The notes beneath the pieces were generated by a model, which saw only the letters and a list, made by a program, of their open reading frames with translations, had not been told where the DNA came from and ran no database searches. From Sulfuricella sp. (GTDB taxonomy: Bacteria; Pseudomonadota; Gammaproteobacteria; Burkholderiales; Sulfuricellaceae): DNA of 64,000 nt. The DNA is taken from NCBI GenBank assembly GCA_028714315.1, contig JAQTMN010000004.1, positions 1 through 64,000 of the forward strand, read 5' to 3'. This document shows positions 9,015 to 17,125 of this stretch, in pieces. Position 1 is the stretch's first letter. Every line of letters starts with the position of its first letter. Position numbers and translations under genes: made by a program.

Positions 9015-9941
9015 TTATTGGCTGTCAGCCAGCAGCGCCAAACGCGCCATCCGCAGCGCGCCTTCCCGGCTTCGATGGCCGGCGACAAAGCGCCCGCGGT
9101 GGCAGAACACGCCGCCCTCGATGCCGGTCGCGGCATCCAGTTTCTCCCCGTCCAGCCCGGCCCAGGCGGCGGGCAGGGCTTTGCGGTTGCCGAAGCTGCC
9201 GGCGTGGTCCGGCACGGTATGCACATGCCATTTTGTCGGGGAGTCGGGGTAGACGACATACAAGAGCCCGGCATACTTCGACGATCCCAGCACGGCATCC
9301 TGCCACGGCAGTTCGCGCTCCAGCAGCAACAGCCGCCCTTCTTCCAGCAAGGTGCCCTGCGCCACGGCGGCGCGCGCCGCCTCGAGATCCTGCGCGCCGC
9401 GGATGGCGTTGAGCAGCACCGCCTGCGCCATGCCGAGCGCGCGCTCGAAAGCCTGGTCGCGGGCCGCCGCGGAGGCATCCTCCCGCCAGCCGGGATTGAA
9501 GCCGCCGATGACCGTGGATATGGACATGACGCTGACGGGCGAAGTTTCCTTGCCCAGGGTGACGCCGCAGTCGATGGCGTCCACGCCCTGCACCAGCCAG
9601 TGATCGACCCGGCCGGCAGCAGCGGCGGAACCGCAAAGCTCCACGCCGAGCTCGCGCCAGATCAGGCCGAACGAGCTGAACGGGATGCCGTTGTCGCGCG
9701 CCTCCCGGTATTCGAGTTGATGGTGGTCGAAGCGGCAGGCGGCGGGGTCGAACACGCGCCCCACGTCGAACACGATATCCGCGCGATCCAGCAGTTCTGG
9801 CTCGCGCGTGCGGCGGATGACCACGGACGGGTTGGCGAGGCGCAGCGCGGCGGCGGCGAAAACGTCGTCGGCATGGAAAGAGCCGGAATGGGTGGCGGCC
9901 ACGACGCCGGGGCGCAGGGCGACAGCATGAAGATGGGACAC
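9015..9941 (-). CDS. MYG1-family (UPF0160) metal-dependent hydrolase
   Basis: A 308-residue member of the MYG1/UPF0160 family, whose eukaryotic members are mitochondrial/nuclear 3'-5' RNA exonucleases related to DHH phosphoesterases. Visible motifs are THSGSFHADDVFAAAALRL near the N-terminus and FDHHQ about 50 residues later, the metal-binding DHH-like signature. The C-terminus has HVHTVPDHAGSFGNR and GVFCHRGRFVAG, both family-typical. The track ORF runs 68 codons further upstream through a palindrome; I chose GTG at 9941 (SHLHAVALRPG) because it follows GAGAGATACCC and directly precedes the conserved domain. No operon partner is evident. Confidence 0.8.
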   Translation of the reverse strand: MSHLHAVALRPGVVAATHSGSFHADDVFAAAALRLANPSVVIRRTREPELLDRADIVFDVGRVFDPAACRFDHHQLEYREARDNGIPFSSFGLIWRELGVELCGSAAAAGRVDHWLVQGVDAIDCGVTLGKETSPVSVMSISTVIGGFNPGWREDASAAARDQAFERALGMAQAVLLNAIRGAQDLEAARAAVAQGTLLEEGRLLLLERELPWQDAVLGSSKYAGLLYVVYPDSPTKWHVHTVPDHAGSFGNRKALPAAWAGLDGEKLDAATGIEGGVFCHRGRFVAGHRSREGALRMARLALLADSQ

Positions 9942-10087
9942 GGGTATCTCTCGATTAGGGTAAAGGCTGGCGGGAAAGGGCGGCAAGCCGTAACGATAAC
10001 AGGCGCCCACGGTCATCCGCAACAGATCGGCAAAACCCAAAAACGCGGCTGGGCGTGAAATGCCGAACCATGTCGATGGGTTTCGAC

Positions 10088-10151
10088 CTGTAGGTGCGAA
10101 TTCATTCGCACGCAGCCCCCGCCGATTGTGCGAATGAATTCGCACCTACAG
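10088..10151. repeat. Palindromic repeat, family A
   Basis: Inverted arms ctgtaggtgcgaattcattc / gaatgaattcgcacctacag around a 16-nt loop. The gap 9942-10222 holds this repeat and nothing else recognised. Confidence 0.9.
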
Positions 10152-10222
10152 CCGTTCCCGGCATCGCTCGGGAGCGACGCGTTGTATACTGCCCTTTCCC
10201 AATTATTTAAGCAGGTTTCCCG

Positions 10223-10645
10223 GTGTCTTTGCCGAATTTCGCAAACCGGCTGCTGGCCGGCGTGCTGGCGGGAGCGATGAGCTCCGTCGCCATGGCCGAA
10301 CAGGTGGCCTGCCGTTACACCTATGGCGGCGAGAGCCGCGTGCTGACGGCCCGCCCGGCGGCTTCGCCCTATGCGGCGCCGGCGATCAAGGTCGGTTCGT
10401 TTTTCAAGTTCCGGGTGGTGTTCCAGGCCCAGCCCGCCGACCTCGCCTCGATCAAGATTTACGCCTACGCCGACCGCGACGGCGGCCCGGAGCCGATCCA
10501 TCAGGCGATCTATCCCTATCCGCCGGCGGCCAATCCCGGCGCGCCTTATGGCTTCACCGGCCGGCAATTCGTCTATGAGCCGGAGCTGGGCGGCGAGCTC
10601 GAATACTGGTGCCGCTTGCAGCCTGACGAAGAGGGCGCCGAATGA
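10223..10645 (+). CDS. Secreted hypothetical protein next to CapA
   Basis: A 140-residue protein with a clear Sec signal peptide (LLAGVLAGAMSSVAMA, cleavage after AMA) and a beta-rich mature part containing two cysteines (VACRYTY, YWCRLQ) that could form a disulfide. I do not recognise a named family. The start is a GTG preceded by CAGG; it fits the signal peptide. Its last codons overlap the ATG of the following CapA-like gene by the pattern gaATGA, so the two are translationally coupled and likely work together in the periplasm. Confidence 0.65.
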   Translation: MSLPNFANRLLAGVLAGAMSSVAMAEQVACRYTYGGESRVLTARPAASPYAAPAIKVGSFFKFRVVFQAQPADLASIKIYAYADRDGGPEPIHQAIYPYPPAANPGAPYGFTGRQFVYEPELGGELEYWCRLQPDEEGAE

Positions 10646-11616
10646 GCGTATCCACCATCCTGAAATGCGGGCTGGCGGCGCTGCTGCTGGCGGCGGGCGG
10701 CATCCATGCCGAGCCGGTGCGGCTGATCTTCGCCGGCGACGTGATGCTGGACGACGGGCCAGGCCGGGTGATCCAGTCCGGGCGCGATCCGCTGGCGCCG
10801 TTCGCCGCCGCGCTCGCCGCCGCCGATTATCGCATCGGCAACCTCGAATGTTCAGTCGCCACCGTCGGCCATGCGATCGACAACAAGATCTACACCTTCC
10901 GCGCCCATCCCCGTGTGATGAACGTCCTGCGCGGGCGCTTCGACGCGCTGGGGGTCGCCAACAACCACTCGGGGGATTACGGCCAGGCGGCGTTCGTGCA
11001 AACGCTGTCGCTGCTCGAGCAAAACGGCATCGCCGCGTTCGGCGGCGGGCGCGACTTGGCCCGGGCGCATGCGCCGCTGTGGATCGAGCGCAAGGGGCTG
11101 CGCATCGCGGTGCTGGGCTACGACGAGTTCAAGCCGCGCTCGTTCGAGGCCGGCCCGGACTGGGCGGGTGTGGCGTGGAGCGAGGACAGCCAGGTGGTCG
11201 CGGACATCCGCGCCGCGCGCGCGGCGGGCGCCGACCTGGTGATTCCCTTCATGCACTGGGGCTGGGAGCGCGAGCTCGATCCCAGCGAGCGCCAGCGGCA
11301 ACTGGCGCGCACGATGATCGACGCCGGGGCCGACATGGTGATCGGCGGCCATCCCCACGTCACGCAGGGTGCCGAGTACTACAAGGGACGACTGATCGTC
11401 TACAGCCTGGGGAATTTCGTCTTCGACGGCTTCGAGACGGCCGAAACGCGGCGCGGCTGGCTGCTGCGCCTGACCGTGGACCGCCGCGGGCTGATCGGCT
11501 GGGATACGCTGGCCGCCGAGATGGATGCGGAAGGCACGCCGCACCCCGTTCCCGGCGCGCTTACGCCCTGCGGCCAGAGCGGCGACGAGGCGGTTCGGCT
11601 GTGCAGGAATCGTTGA
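10642..11616 (+). CDS. CapA-family metallophosphatase-like protein
   Basis: A 324-residue protein with a signal peptide (LLLAAGGIHAEP) and the CapA/PgsA calcineurin-like fold. Metal-site motifs are visible in order: FAGDVMLDDG, GNLECSVAT, VANNHSGDYG, PFMHWGWERE, GGHPHVTQG and SLGNFVFDG. CapA relatives take part in poly-gamma-glutamate or capsule synthesis, but many are of unknown role, and no CapB/CapC genes are present here. It overlaps the preceding secreted protein by 4 bp and forms a two-gene operon with it. The start has GCCGA upstream and is enforced by the overlap. Confidence 0.8.
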   Translation: MSVSTILKCGLAALLLAAGGIHAEPVRLIFAGDVMLDDGPGRVIQSGRDPLAPFAAALAAADYRIGNLECSVATVGHAIDNKIYTFRAHPRVMNVLRGRFDALGVANNHSGDYGQAAFVQTLSLLEQNGIAAFGGGRDLARAHAPLWIERKGLRIAVLGYDEFKPRSFEAGPDWAGVAWSEDSQVVADIRAARAAGADLVIPFMHWGWERELDPSERQRQLARTMIDAGADMVIGGHPHVTQGAEYYKGRLIVYSLGNFVFDGFETAETRRGWLLRLTVDRRGLIGWDTLAAEMDAEGTPHPVPGALTPCGQSGDEAVRLCRNR

Positions 11617-11635
11617 GGGTCAGGTTGGCTCGCCA

Positions 11636-11718
11636 GTCAGGCTGCGCCCTAAAGGGCACAAGAGCCTGACCCACAACGGCAATTTCCCCGTTTGTGGGTA
11701 CGGCTTTAGCCGTACATC
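11636..11718. repeat. Palindromic repeat, family C (inverted orientation)
   Basis: Contains gcgccctaaagggc, agcctgacccacaa and tgtgggtacggctttagccg, the parts of family C rearranged. Confidence 0.8.
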
Positions 11719-11727
11719 TCAGTTCAC

Positions 11728-11797
11728 GTAGGATGCGGTGAGCCTGGCGAACCGCATCGCTCGCGACCGATGCGGTTCCTTCGTCACCGCATCCTAC
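11728..11797. repeat. Palindromic repeat, family E
   Basis: Arms gtaggatgcggtgagcct and tcgtcaccgcatcctac. The gap 11617-11810 is entirely repeats (families C and E). Confidence 0.85.
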
Positions 11798-11810
11798 CTG
11801 AAGCCCGCTA

Positions 11811-12182
11811 TTACATCGGTTTCGGCTTCCACAGCCCCAGCTTGGCGCCGGTCGGGTCGGTGATGATGCTCATCCAGCCGGCGCCCTCGATTTCCATGAC
11901 GTCCATGCACACTTCCGCGCCCAGCGCTTTCGCTTTTTTCGTCGAGGCTTCGATGTCGTCCACCTGCACGTAGGGCAGCCAGGCGGACGGCTCGCTGGCT
12001 TCGGTGTTCTTGTACATCCCGCCGCCGGTGCCCTCGCCGACCCTGATCATGGTGTACGTGCCGCCGCTCGAGCCCGGCATTGGCATGTCTTCCAGGGTCC
12101 ATTTGAAGAGTTGTCCGTAAAATTCTTTCGCCTTGCCGATGTTGTTTGTCGCGAGTTCCACGTGTACGAACGGATTTGCCAT
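11811..12182 (-). CDS. VOC-superfamily (glyoxalase/bleomycin-resistance-like) protein
   Basis: A 123-residue single VOC domain protein. It starts FVHVELATNNIGKAKEFYGQ, the usual first beta-alpha unit with a metal-ligand-type His, and ends WMSIITDPTGAKLGLWKP, the typical closing strand (DPTGA.LGLW). This subclass (27-kDa-antigen-like, often called VOC family protein) has no assigned substrate. It has a strong ribosome site (aaggaga before ATG on the minus strand) and stands alone between repeats. Confidence 0.85.
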   Translation of the reverse strand: MANPFVHVELATNNIGKAKEFYGQLFKWTLEDMPMPGSSGGTYTMIRVGEGTGGGMYKNTEASEPSAWLPYVQVDDIEASTKKAKALGAEVCMDVMEIEGAGWMSIITDPTGAKLGLWKPKPM

Positions 12183-12223
12183 GATGGTCTCCTTGGTCAG
12201 CTGTCAGGGAAGCGCCGATTAAA

Positions 12224-12294
12224 CGTCATTCCCGCGAAGGCGGGAATCTATACGCCGCTGAAAACACTGGATTCCCGCCTTCGCGGGAATGACG
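12224..12294. repeat. Palindromic repeat, family G (attcccgcgaaggcgggaat)
   Basis: Arms cgtcattcccgcgaaggcgg / ccgccttcgcgggaatgacg; each arm is itself a small hairpin. A widespread proteobacterial intergenic repeat. Single copy in this window. Confidence 0.9.
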
Positions 12295-12374
12295 AAATCG
12301 GAATAAATCGGCGTTTCCATAGGGAGCCGGTGCGTTGCATCGGCCGAAGAATTTGTCGCCTCATTAACCATAGT

Positions 12375-13370
12375 TCAGTTTTCGCCGGGCGCCAGGGCGA
12401 TTTTTTCGTAAATTTCCGACGTCCGGCCGACCAGCTCGACAACCCTCTGGCGCAGGGCGGCCGGCGCCAGCACTTCCACCTCGGGGCCGAATTTCAGGAT
12501 ATCCATCACCAGTTCCCGGTCGTCGCTGTACGGCACGTTCAGGACGTAGCGCCCGGCGTCGTCGTAGTGCGATTTCTGCTCCGGATGCCAGGCTTCGCGG
12601 CTCACCCAGCGGGCGCGCTGCGGCGTGAAGCGCAGTTCCGCCCATCTCACCTCCTTGCCGGAGAAGATGCCGTAGCCGGCGCCGAGGGTCTCGTCGAGCT
12701 CGCGCTCGCTCACATCCTGAGCCGGTTCGTTGATCGGCCGCACGCGGCGGATGGCGTCCAGCGAGAAGCTGCGGATGCCGTTGCGCAAGTGGCACCAGGC
12801 ATCCAGATACCAGTTGTCGCGGTAGTGCGTCAGGCGCTGTGGAGACAGGACGCGGTGCTGCGTTTCGTCCCGGCTGCGGGTGTAGTAGCCGATCTCCAGT
12901 TTCTTGCGCTGGAGCACGGCGGTGGCGATCGGCGCGAAATGCTCGGGCTCGTAGGCGCGCGCGTTCACGCGCAGGATGCGGATGCGCTTCTCGACCGAAT
13001 CCACCGGGATCTCGGCCGATTCCAGCAGCACCTTGAGTCGGGTGAGGAGCGGATCGACATGGGGCGAAAGCAGGCCCGGTCCGAGATTCCGCAGCAGGTG
13101 CTGCATGGTGAGCAGGGCGTGGATTTCCGAAGCGTTGAACCACAGCCCGGGCAGCTCGTACTTGCTCCCCGCCACCGGCTGGCCGAAGCGGTATCCGCCG
13201 GCATTCCTGTCCCACACGATGGGCGCGTTCAGCCGGTCGCGCAGATGTTCGATATCCCGCTTGAAGGTGGCGCGGGAGATTTCCAGTTCCTCGAGAAAAG
13301 TCTCGATGTGGACGACCTTGCGTTCATGCAGCAGCTGGTCGATGCGATAGAAGCGTTCCGTGCGGTCCAT
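12375..13370 (-). CDS. WYL-domain transcriptional regulator (HTH-WYL-WCX)
   Basis: A 331-residue regulator. Residues 1-60 are a winged helix (FYRIDQLLHERKVVHIETF, ISRATFKRDIEHLRDRL). The centre carries a WYL sensor (YYTRSRDETQHRVLSPQRLTHYRDNWYLDAWCHLR) and the C-terminus a WCX-like domain. WYL regulators bind nucleic-acid or nucleotide ligands and often repress stress, repair or phage-defence genes. It is transcribed away from two tiny genes starting at 13474, with about 100 bp between the starts, so it is a natural candidate to control them and itself. No operator palindrome stood out in the gap. Confidence 0.85.
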   Translation of the reverse strand: MDRTERFYRIDQLLHERKVVHIETFLEELEISRATFKRDIEHLRDRLNAPIVWDRNAGGYRFGQPVAGSKYELPGLWFNASEIHALLTMQHLLRNLGPGLLSPHVDPLLTRLKVLLESAEIPVDSVEKRIRILRVNARAYEPEHFAPIATAVLQRKKLEIGYYTRSRDETQHRVLSPQRLTHYRDNWYLDAWCHLRNGIRSFSLDAIRRVRPINEPAQDVSERELDETLGAGYGIFSGKEVRWAELRFTPQRARWVSREAWHPEQKSHYDDAGRYVLNVPYSDDRELVMDILKFGPEVEVLAPAALRQRVVELVGRTSEIYEKIALAPGEN

Positions 13371-13473
13371 GAATATTTTCCTGAATGTTATTTGAGGCTC
13401 ATTCCGTGAGCCACACTATATCCCATAATGCACCACACACCCAAGGCGTGTGTTCAACTGAAAGGAGATTGCG

Positions 13474-13653
13474 ATGGGAAAGCAAAACGGATTGAAGCTG
13501 GTACTGGCGATTCGCCGCATTTGCAGCCGCGCGGCGGCGGAGGGGAAAACCACGGTGCGGCCGGCGACGCTGCGCCAGATGGACCGGCAGATCAGCCAGA
13601 TGCGCAAAAGCATCAGGGCGTCCGAACAGGCCGCCAGCGCCAGCCTGTTTTGA
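13474..13653 (+). CDS. Small basic hypothetical protein (59 aa)
   Basis: Starts ATGGGAAAGCAAAACG after a strong aaaggag site, and stops with TGA 14 bp before the next gene. The product is very basic and helical (LKLVLAIRRICSRAAAEG, LRQMDRQISQMRKSIR). I do not recognise a family. It is too short for the ORF track, which reads through it in another frame. Pairing with the downstream small gene and the divergent WYL regulator suggests a co-regulated unit; a toxin-antitoxin-like arrangement is possible but unproven. Confidence 0.55.
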   Translation: MGKQNGLKLVLAIRRICSRAAAEGKTTVRPATLRQMDRQISQMRKSIRASEQAASASLF

Positions 13654-13667
13654 GCAAGGAGAGAAAC

Positions 13668-13943
13668 ATGAAACTGGGCATCGTCAGCAGCCACGCCAGA
13701 ATGAGCATGAAGCGCCGCGGCATCCCGCGCCAGGCGCTGGAGACGTTGTTTGCCTACGGCCGCGTCGAACACGCGCCGCACGGCAGCCGGGTGGTGTATA
13801 TGAACAGTACGGGCAAGGCCGCCTTGGCCAAATCGCTGCCGCCCGGCCAGATCGACCGCTGGGCGGATATGTACGCGGTGCTCGATCCGCAAGACGAAGT
13901 GGTCACGGTGGGCTACCGCACCAACCGGATACGCCGGCATTGA
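13668..13943 (+). CDS. Small protein with DUF4258-like N-terminus (91 aa)
   Basis: Starts at ATG after aaggaga, 14 bp downstream of the preceding small gene. The sequence SHARMSMKRRGIPRQALETLF resembles the HA-R-M-RGI pattern of DUF4258-type small RNase-fold proteins, followed by YGRVEHAPHGSRVVYM. This similarity is judged by eye only. The C-terminus is basic (VGYRTNRIRRH). It likely forms an operon with the upstream gene under the divergent WYL regulator. Confidence 0.6.
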   Translation: MKLGIVSSHARMSMKRRGIPRQALETLFAYGRVEHAPHGSRVVYMNSTGKAALAKSLPPGQIDRWADMYAVLDPQDEVVTVGYRTNRIRRH

Positions 13944-14087
13944 AATCCCGCGCGGGATTCGAGATAAATGGCGGGCGGAGTTGCCTGCCGCCTGGATTGA
14001 ATTTTCGGCGATTGCCGCGCAGCCAGTGACCCAAAACCTCCGCTCGAGCCACAGAGAGCACCGCGACGAAATGGGTTTCCAAATGCC

Positions 14088-14783
14088 TCACCCTGCGGCG
14101 CCCGGGTTGGCTTCGGACTCCAGCGGACGGACGAGCTCGGGGCCTTGCTGTTTGACGCTGTTGACCCGCTGGTCCACTTTCCATGCTTCCATTTCATCGG
14201 CGGGATAAGACTGCAACAGCGGCTTGATGGCCAGGGCATCGGTGACGGCCGGGTCCAGCCACAACGCGTAGTCCTCCGGCTTGAGAATGACCGGCATGCG
14301 GTGGTGGATCGGCTTCACCAGCGCGTTGGGCTCCGTCACGATGATGCTGCAACTCTCGATAATTTCACCTTCCTTCTCCCAGTGTTCCCATACCCCGGCG
14401 AAAGCCAGTTCGGATTGATCCTTGAGGTGGATGTACCACGGCTGGGGTTTGCTGCCGGGGGCATGCACCCACTCGTAGAATCCGCTGGCGGGAATCAGGC
14501 AGCGCCGGTGCCGGAATGCGTCGCGGTACACGGCCTTCTCCTCGATGGTCTCGGCTCTGGCGTTGATCGTGCTGTAACTGGTGCGGCCTTCCTTCGACCA
14601 GCGCGGAATCAGCCCCCAATGCAGGAATACCAGCCGGTAACCGCCATCCCCGCTGGCCCGGATGGCAGGGATGTTCTGGCTCGGTGCGATGTTGTAGCGC
14701 GGTCGAAGCGCCGGGAAAGCCGTATCGAGGGTAGCCTCGATCTTGGCCAATCGCGGGGTGGTAATGGCGAATCGTCCAGGCAT
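14088..14783 (-). CDS. SRAP/YedK (HMCES-like) protein with Cys2 replaced by Pro
   Basis: A 231-residue SOS-response-associated peptidase domain protein. Family members shield abasic sites in single-stranded DNA by a covalent bond through Cys2 of the MCGRF start. Here the start reads MPGRFAITT, so Cys2 is missing, while other active-site parts are present: YNIAPSQ, INARAET, CLIPASGFYEW and HHRMPVIL. The ORF extends 9 codons upstream to an alternative ATG (MCRHLENAV) that would place a Cys at position 2 but out of register with the fold. No lexA or polymerase genes adjoin it. Confidence 0.8.
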   Translation of the reverse strand: MPGRFAITTPRLAKIEATLDTAFPALRPRYNIAPSQNIPAIRASGDGGYRLVFLHWGLIPRWSKEGRTSYSTINARAETIEEKAVYRDAFRHRRCLIPASGFYEWVHAPGSKPQPWYIHLKDQSELAFAGVWEHWEKEGEIIESCSIIVTEPNALVKPIHHRMPVILKPEDYALWLDPAVTDALAIKPLLQSYPADEMEAWKVDQRVNSVKQQGPELVRPLESEANPGAAG

Positions 14784-14810
14784 GACGGCGTTCTCCAGAT
14801 GTCGGCACAC

Positions 14811-15074
14811 TTGAATTCTATACCGCGTGCCGGCAGCCGAAGGTGCGAGAGCGCTGGAACATCCGTGGAGACGGCTTTACGAAAAAATCGAAACTGCTCG
14901 CACAGCCGGGAAATAGAGATGGTTCTTGCTCGGTCTTTCTACGGTTGTGATTTCATCAAGGGTGGCTTGCTTGAACCAGGGGAACTCAAAAAAGGCAAAA
15001 AAATTTCCTCGTCGTCCAGCAGCAGCCAGAATCCTTGTATTCGAGGCGAAAGAAATTTCAATTTCAGAAGCAAC
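14811..15074. other. Intergenic stretch with no recognised gene
   Basis: Upstream of the SRAP gene. Short ORFs here show no family features and no convincing ribosome sites. It continues to 15258 apart from the small tandem repeat described next. Confidence 0.4.
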
Positions 15075-15132
15075 GGTAATGGTGTCTGACCCCGTTGTTT
15101 CATGGTAATGGTGTCTGACCCCGTTGTTTCAT
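15075..15132. repeat. Two tandem 29-bp repeats containing gtctgaccccgtt
   Basis: Unit ggtaatggtgtctgacccc followed by gttgtttcat, twice, head to tail. The tgacccc core resembles the element ends associated with the RAYT copies at 42-48 kb. Confidence 0.85.
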
Positions 15133-15258
15133 GCCGTTGTTTTCATTTCATTCCATCCGGGCTACCTGCTGGCGGTTATCGGCCGGGTACGCGCCAGCCG
15201 GAAAAGGATGTGGGCGAATTTCAGGCGACTAACAGCTTCGCCGAAGTTTTACCTTGAA

Positions 15259-15346
15259 CCGTAGGGGCACCCCTCGTGGGTGCCCGGTTTTGGTGAGGGA
15301 GGTGCAGGCCTGACGCAAAGGGCACCCACGAGGGGTGCCCCTACGG
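15259..15346. repeat. Palindromic repeat, family H (gtaggggcacccctcgtggg)
   Basis: Inverted arms ccgtaggggcacccctcgtg and cacgaggggtgcccctacgg around a 31-nt loop. The right arm reaches into the 3' end of the Mth938-like gene and supplies its stop codon. Confidence 0.9.
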
Positions 15347-15721
15347 GGGGCACCCGATAATCAACGCCGCCGCCACTCTCCGGCCTTCCGTCACCAGAAT
15401 GTTGTACGTCCGGCACGCCGCTGCGGTGTCCATCACTTCCAGGCCGATCTGCGCCTGGATCAGCGCCTGGGTCAGGCTGGGGTGCGGGAAGCGCAGGGTG
15501 GGGCCGGTGCCGAGCAGGACGATCTCCGGCTGGAATTCCAGGATTGCTTCGAAGTGGGCTTGGCTCAGGGCTTCGAAGCCGGATGGCGGCCAGTCGGCCA
15601 CGATCTTTTCGGGCAGGACGATCAGGCTGGCGCGGTAGGTTTGGTGGTTGACGGCGACGTAATCTTCGCCGTAGGCGGTGAAAAGGTTGAGGCCGGCTGC
15701 ATCGGCCAGGTTGAATTGCAA
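15341..15721 (-). CDS. Mth938-like domain (DUF498) protein
   Basis: A 126-residue protein of the Mth938/Xcc1710-like family (relatives of mammalian AAMDC and NDUFAF3). Typical features are the LPEKIVADWP motif, the EIVLLGTGPTLRFP turn and the closing LEVMDTAAACRTYNILVTEGRRVAAALI segment. Function in bacteria is not settled. Its last codons, CCC CCG TAG, lie in a family H palindrome, so the repeat provides the stop codon. It is divergent from alaA; the shared 5' region is about 140 bp. Confidence 0.85.
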   Translation of the reverse strand: MQFNLADAAGLNLFTAYGEDYVAVNHQTYRASLIVLPEKIVADWPPSGFEALSQAHFEAILEFQPEIVLLGTGPTLRFPHPSLTQALIQAQIGLEVMDTAAACRTYNILVTEGRRVAAALIIGCPP

Positions 15722-15864
15722 GGCGGGCTCTCCATTTGCGGGATAGGGGTCGGTCGGGTAACATTATAGCTTTTTTACGCAGTGTGTTACCGACACGCCC
15801 GATTCGCATGAAGGCTCGCCGCATACCCAAAAGGGCACGAGAGCCGATAAAGGATAACCCCGCC

Positions 15865-17091
15865 GTGCAACCCGTATTGAAGTCCGCCAAGCTCGCCAAC
15901 GTCTGCTACGACATCCGTGGTCCGGTGCTGGCGCGCGCCCGGCAGATGGAGGAGGACGGCCACCGCATCATCAAGCTGAATATCGGCAACCCGGCACCGT
16001 TCGGTTTCGAGGCGCCCGAGGAAATCACCCAGGACGTCATCCACAATCTGGGCAACGCTTCCGGCTACAGCGATTCCAAGGGGCTGTTCGCCGCCCGCAA
16101 GGCGATCATGCACTACACGCAGGAGAAGAAAATCTCCGGCGTGCAGATGGAGGACATCTACATCGGCAACGGCGTTTCCGAGCTGATCGTGATGGCGATG
16201 CAGGCGCTGCTCAACACCGGCGACGAGGTACTGCTGCCGGCGCCTGACTATCCGCTGTGGACGGCGGCGGTAACGCTGGCCGGCGGCACGCCGCGCCACT
16301 ACATCTGCGACGAGGGCGCCGGCTGGCTGCCCGACCTGGACGATATCCGCGCCAAGATCAACTCGAATACCCGCGCCATCGTCCTGATCAACCCCAACAA
16401 TCCGACCGGCGCGCTGTACCCGGTGGAGCTGCTGCAGGAAATTGTCGAGCTTGCGCGCCAGCACCATCTCATCGTCTATTCCGACGAGATTTACGACAAG
16501 GTGCTGTACGACGGCAATACCCATACCTCGATCGCTTCGCTTGCCGATGATGTGCTGTTCGTTACCTTCAACGGCCTGTCGAAGAATTACCGCGCCGCCG
16601 GTTTTCGCGCCGGCTGGCTGATCGTGTCGGGCGAAAAGCGCCATGCCCAGGATTACATCGAAGGCCTGACCATGCTCGCCTCGATGCGCCTGTGCGCCAA
16701 CGTGCCGGCCCAATACGGCATCCAGACCGCGCTGGGCGGCTACCAGAGCATCAACGACCTGGTTCTTCCGGCCGGGCGCCTTTGCAAGCAGCGCGACATC
16801 GCCTGGAGCCTGCTCACCGATATTCCCGGCGTGAGCTGCGCCAAGCCGCAAGGGGCGATGTACCTGTTTCCGCGGCTGGATTCGAAAATTTACCCGATCA
16901 AGGACGACCAGCAATTCATCCTGGACCTGCTGCTCGAAGAGAAGGTGCTGGTGGTGCAGGGCACCGGCTTCAACTGGCCGCAGCCCGACCATTTCCGGGT
17001 GGTGTTCCTGCCCAACGTGGACGATCTCACCGAAGCGGTCGGGCGGATCGCGCGCTTCCTTGATAATTACCGCAAGCGGCATGGTGCCTGA
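15865..17091 (+). CDS. alaA: Alanine-synthesising aminotransferase AlaA
   Basis: A 408-residue fold-type I PLP aminotransferase, glutamate-pyruvate type. Evidence: IIKLNIGNPAPFGFEAPEEI near the start, SGYSDSKGLFAARKAI, INPNNPTGALYP, YSDEIYDKVLYDG and the PLP lysine region FNGLSKNYRAAGFRAGW. The track ORF begins upstream at 15736 but GTG at 15865 (QPVLKSAKLANVCYDIRGPV) follows aaaggata and matches where AlaA proteins begin. It lies 34 bp upstream of hom on the same strand, so alaA-hom and perhaps thrC form an amino-acid biosynthesis cluster starting from pyruvate and aspartate semialdehyde. Confidence 0.9.
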   Translation: MQPVLKSAKLANVCYDIRGPVLARARQMEEDGHRIIKLNIGNPAPFGFEAPEEITQDVIHNLGNASGYSDSKGLFAARKAIMHYTQEKKISGVQMEDIYIGNGVSELIVMAMQALLNTGDEVLLPAPDYPLWTAAVTLAGGTPRHYICDEGAGWLPDLDDIRAKINSNTRAIVLINPNNPTGALYPVELLQEIVELARQHHLIVYSDEIYDKVLYDGNTHTSIASLADDVLFVTFNGLSKNYRAAGFRAGWLIVSGEKRHAQDYIEGLTMLASMRLCANVPAQYGIQTALGGYQSINDLVLPAGRLCKQRDIAWSLLTDIPGVSCAKPQGAMYLFPRLDSKIYPIKDDQQFILDLLLEEKVLVVQGTGFNWPQPDHFRVVFLPNVDDLTEAVGRIARFLDNYRKRHGA

Positions 17092-17125
17092 CCTGACAAC
17101 TGATTACTGACAACTGAAAACTCCT

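Noticed and set aside
12111-13409. 432-codon + strand ORF over the WYL regulator
   Set aside because: Antisense shadow that also translates a palindromic repeat.
13428-13943. 171-aa single gene as in the track
   Set aside because: Its first 80 codons are the wrong frame of a separate small gene with its own strong ribosome site; only the last 91 codons are used.
14926-15108. 60-aa ORF after the SRAP gene
   Set aside because: No recognisable features, and it runs into the 29-bp tandem repeat.
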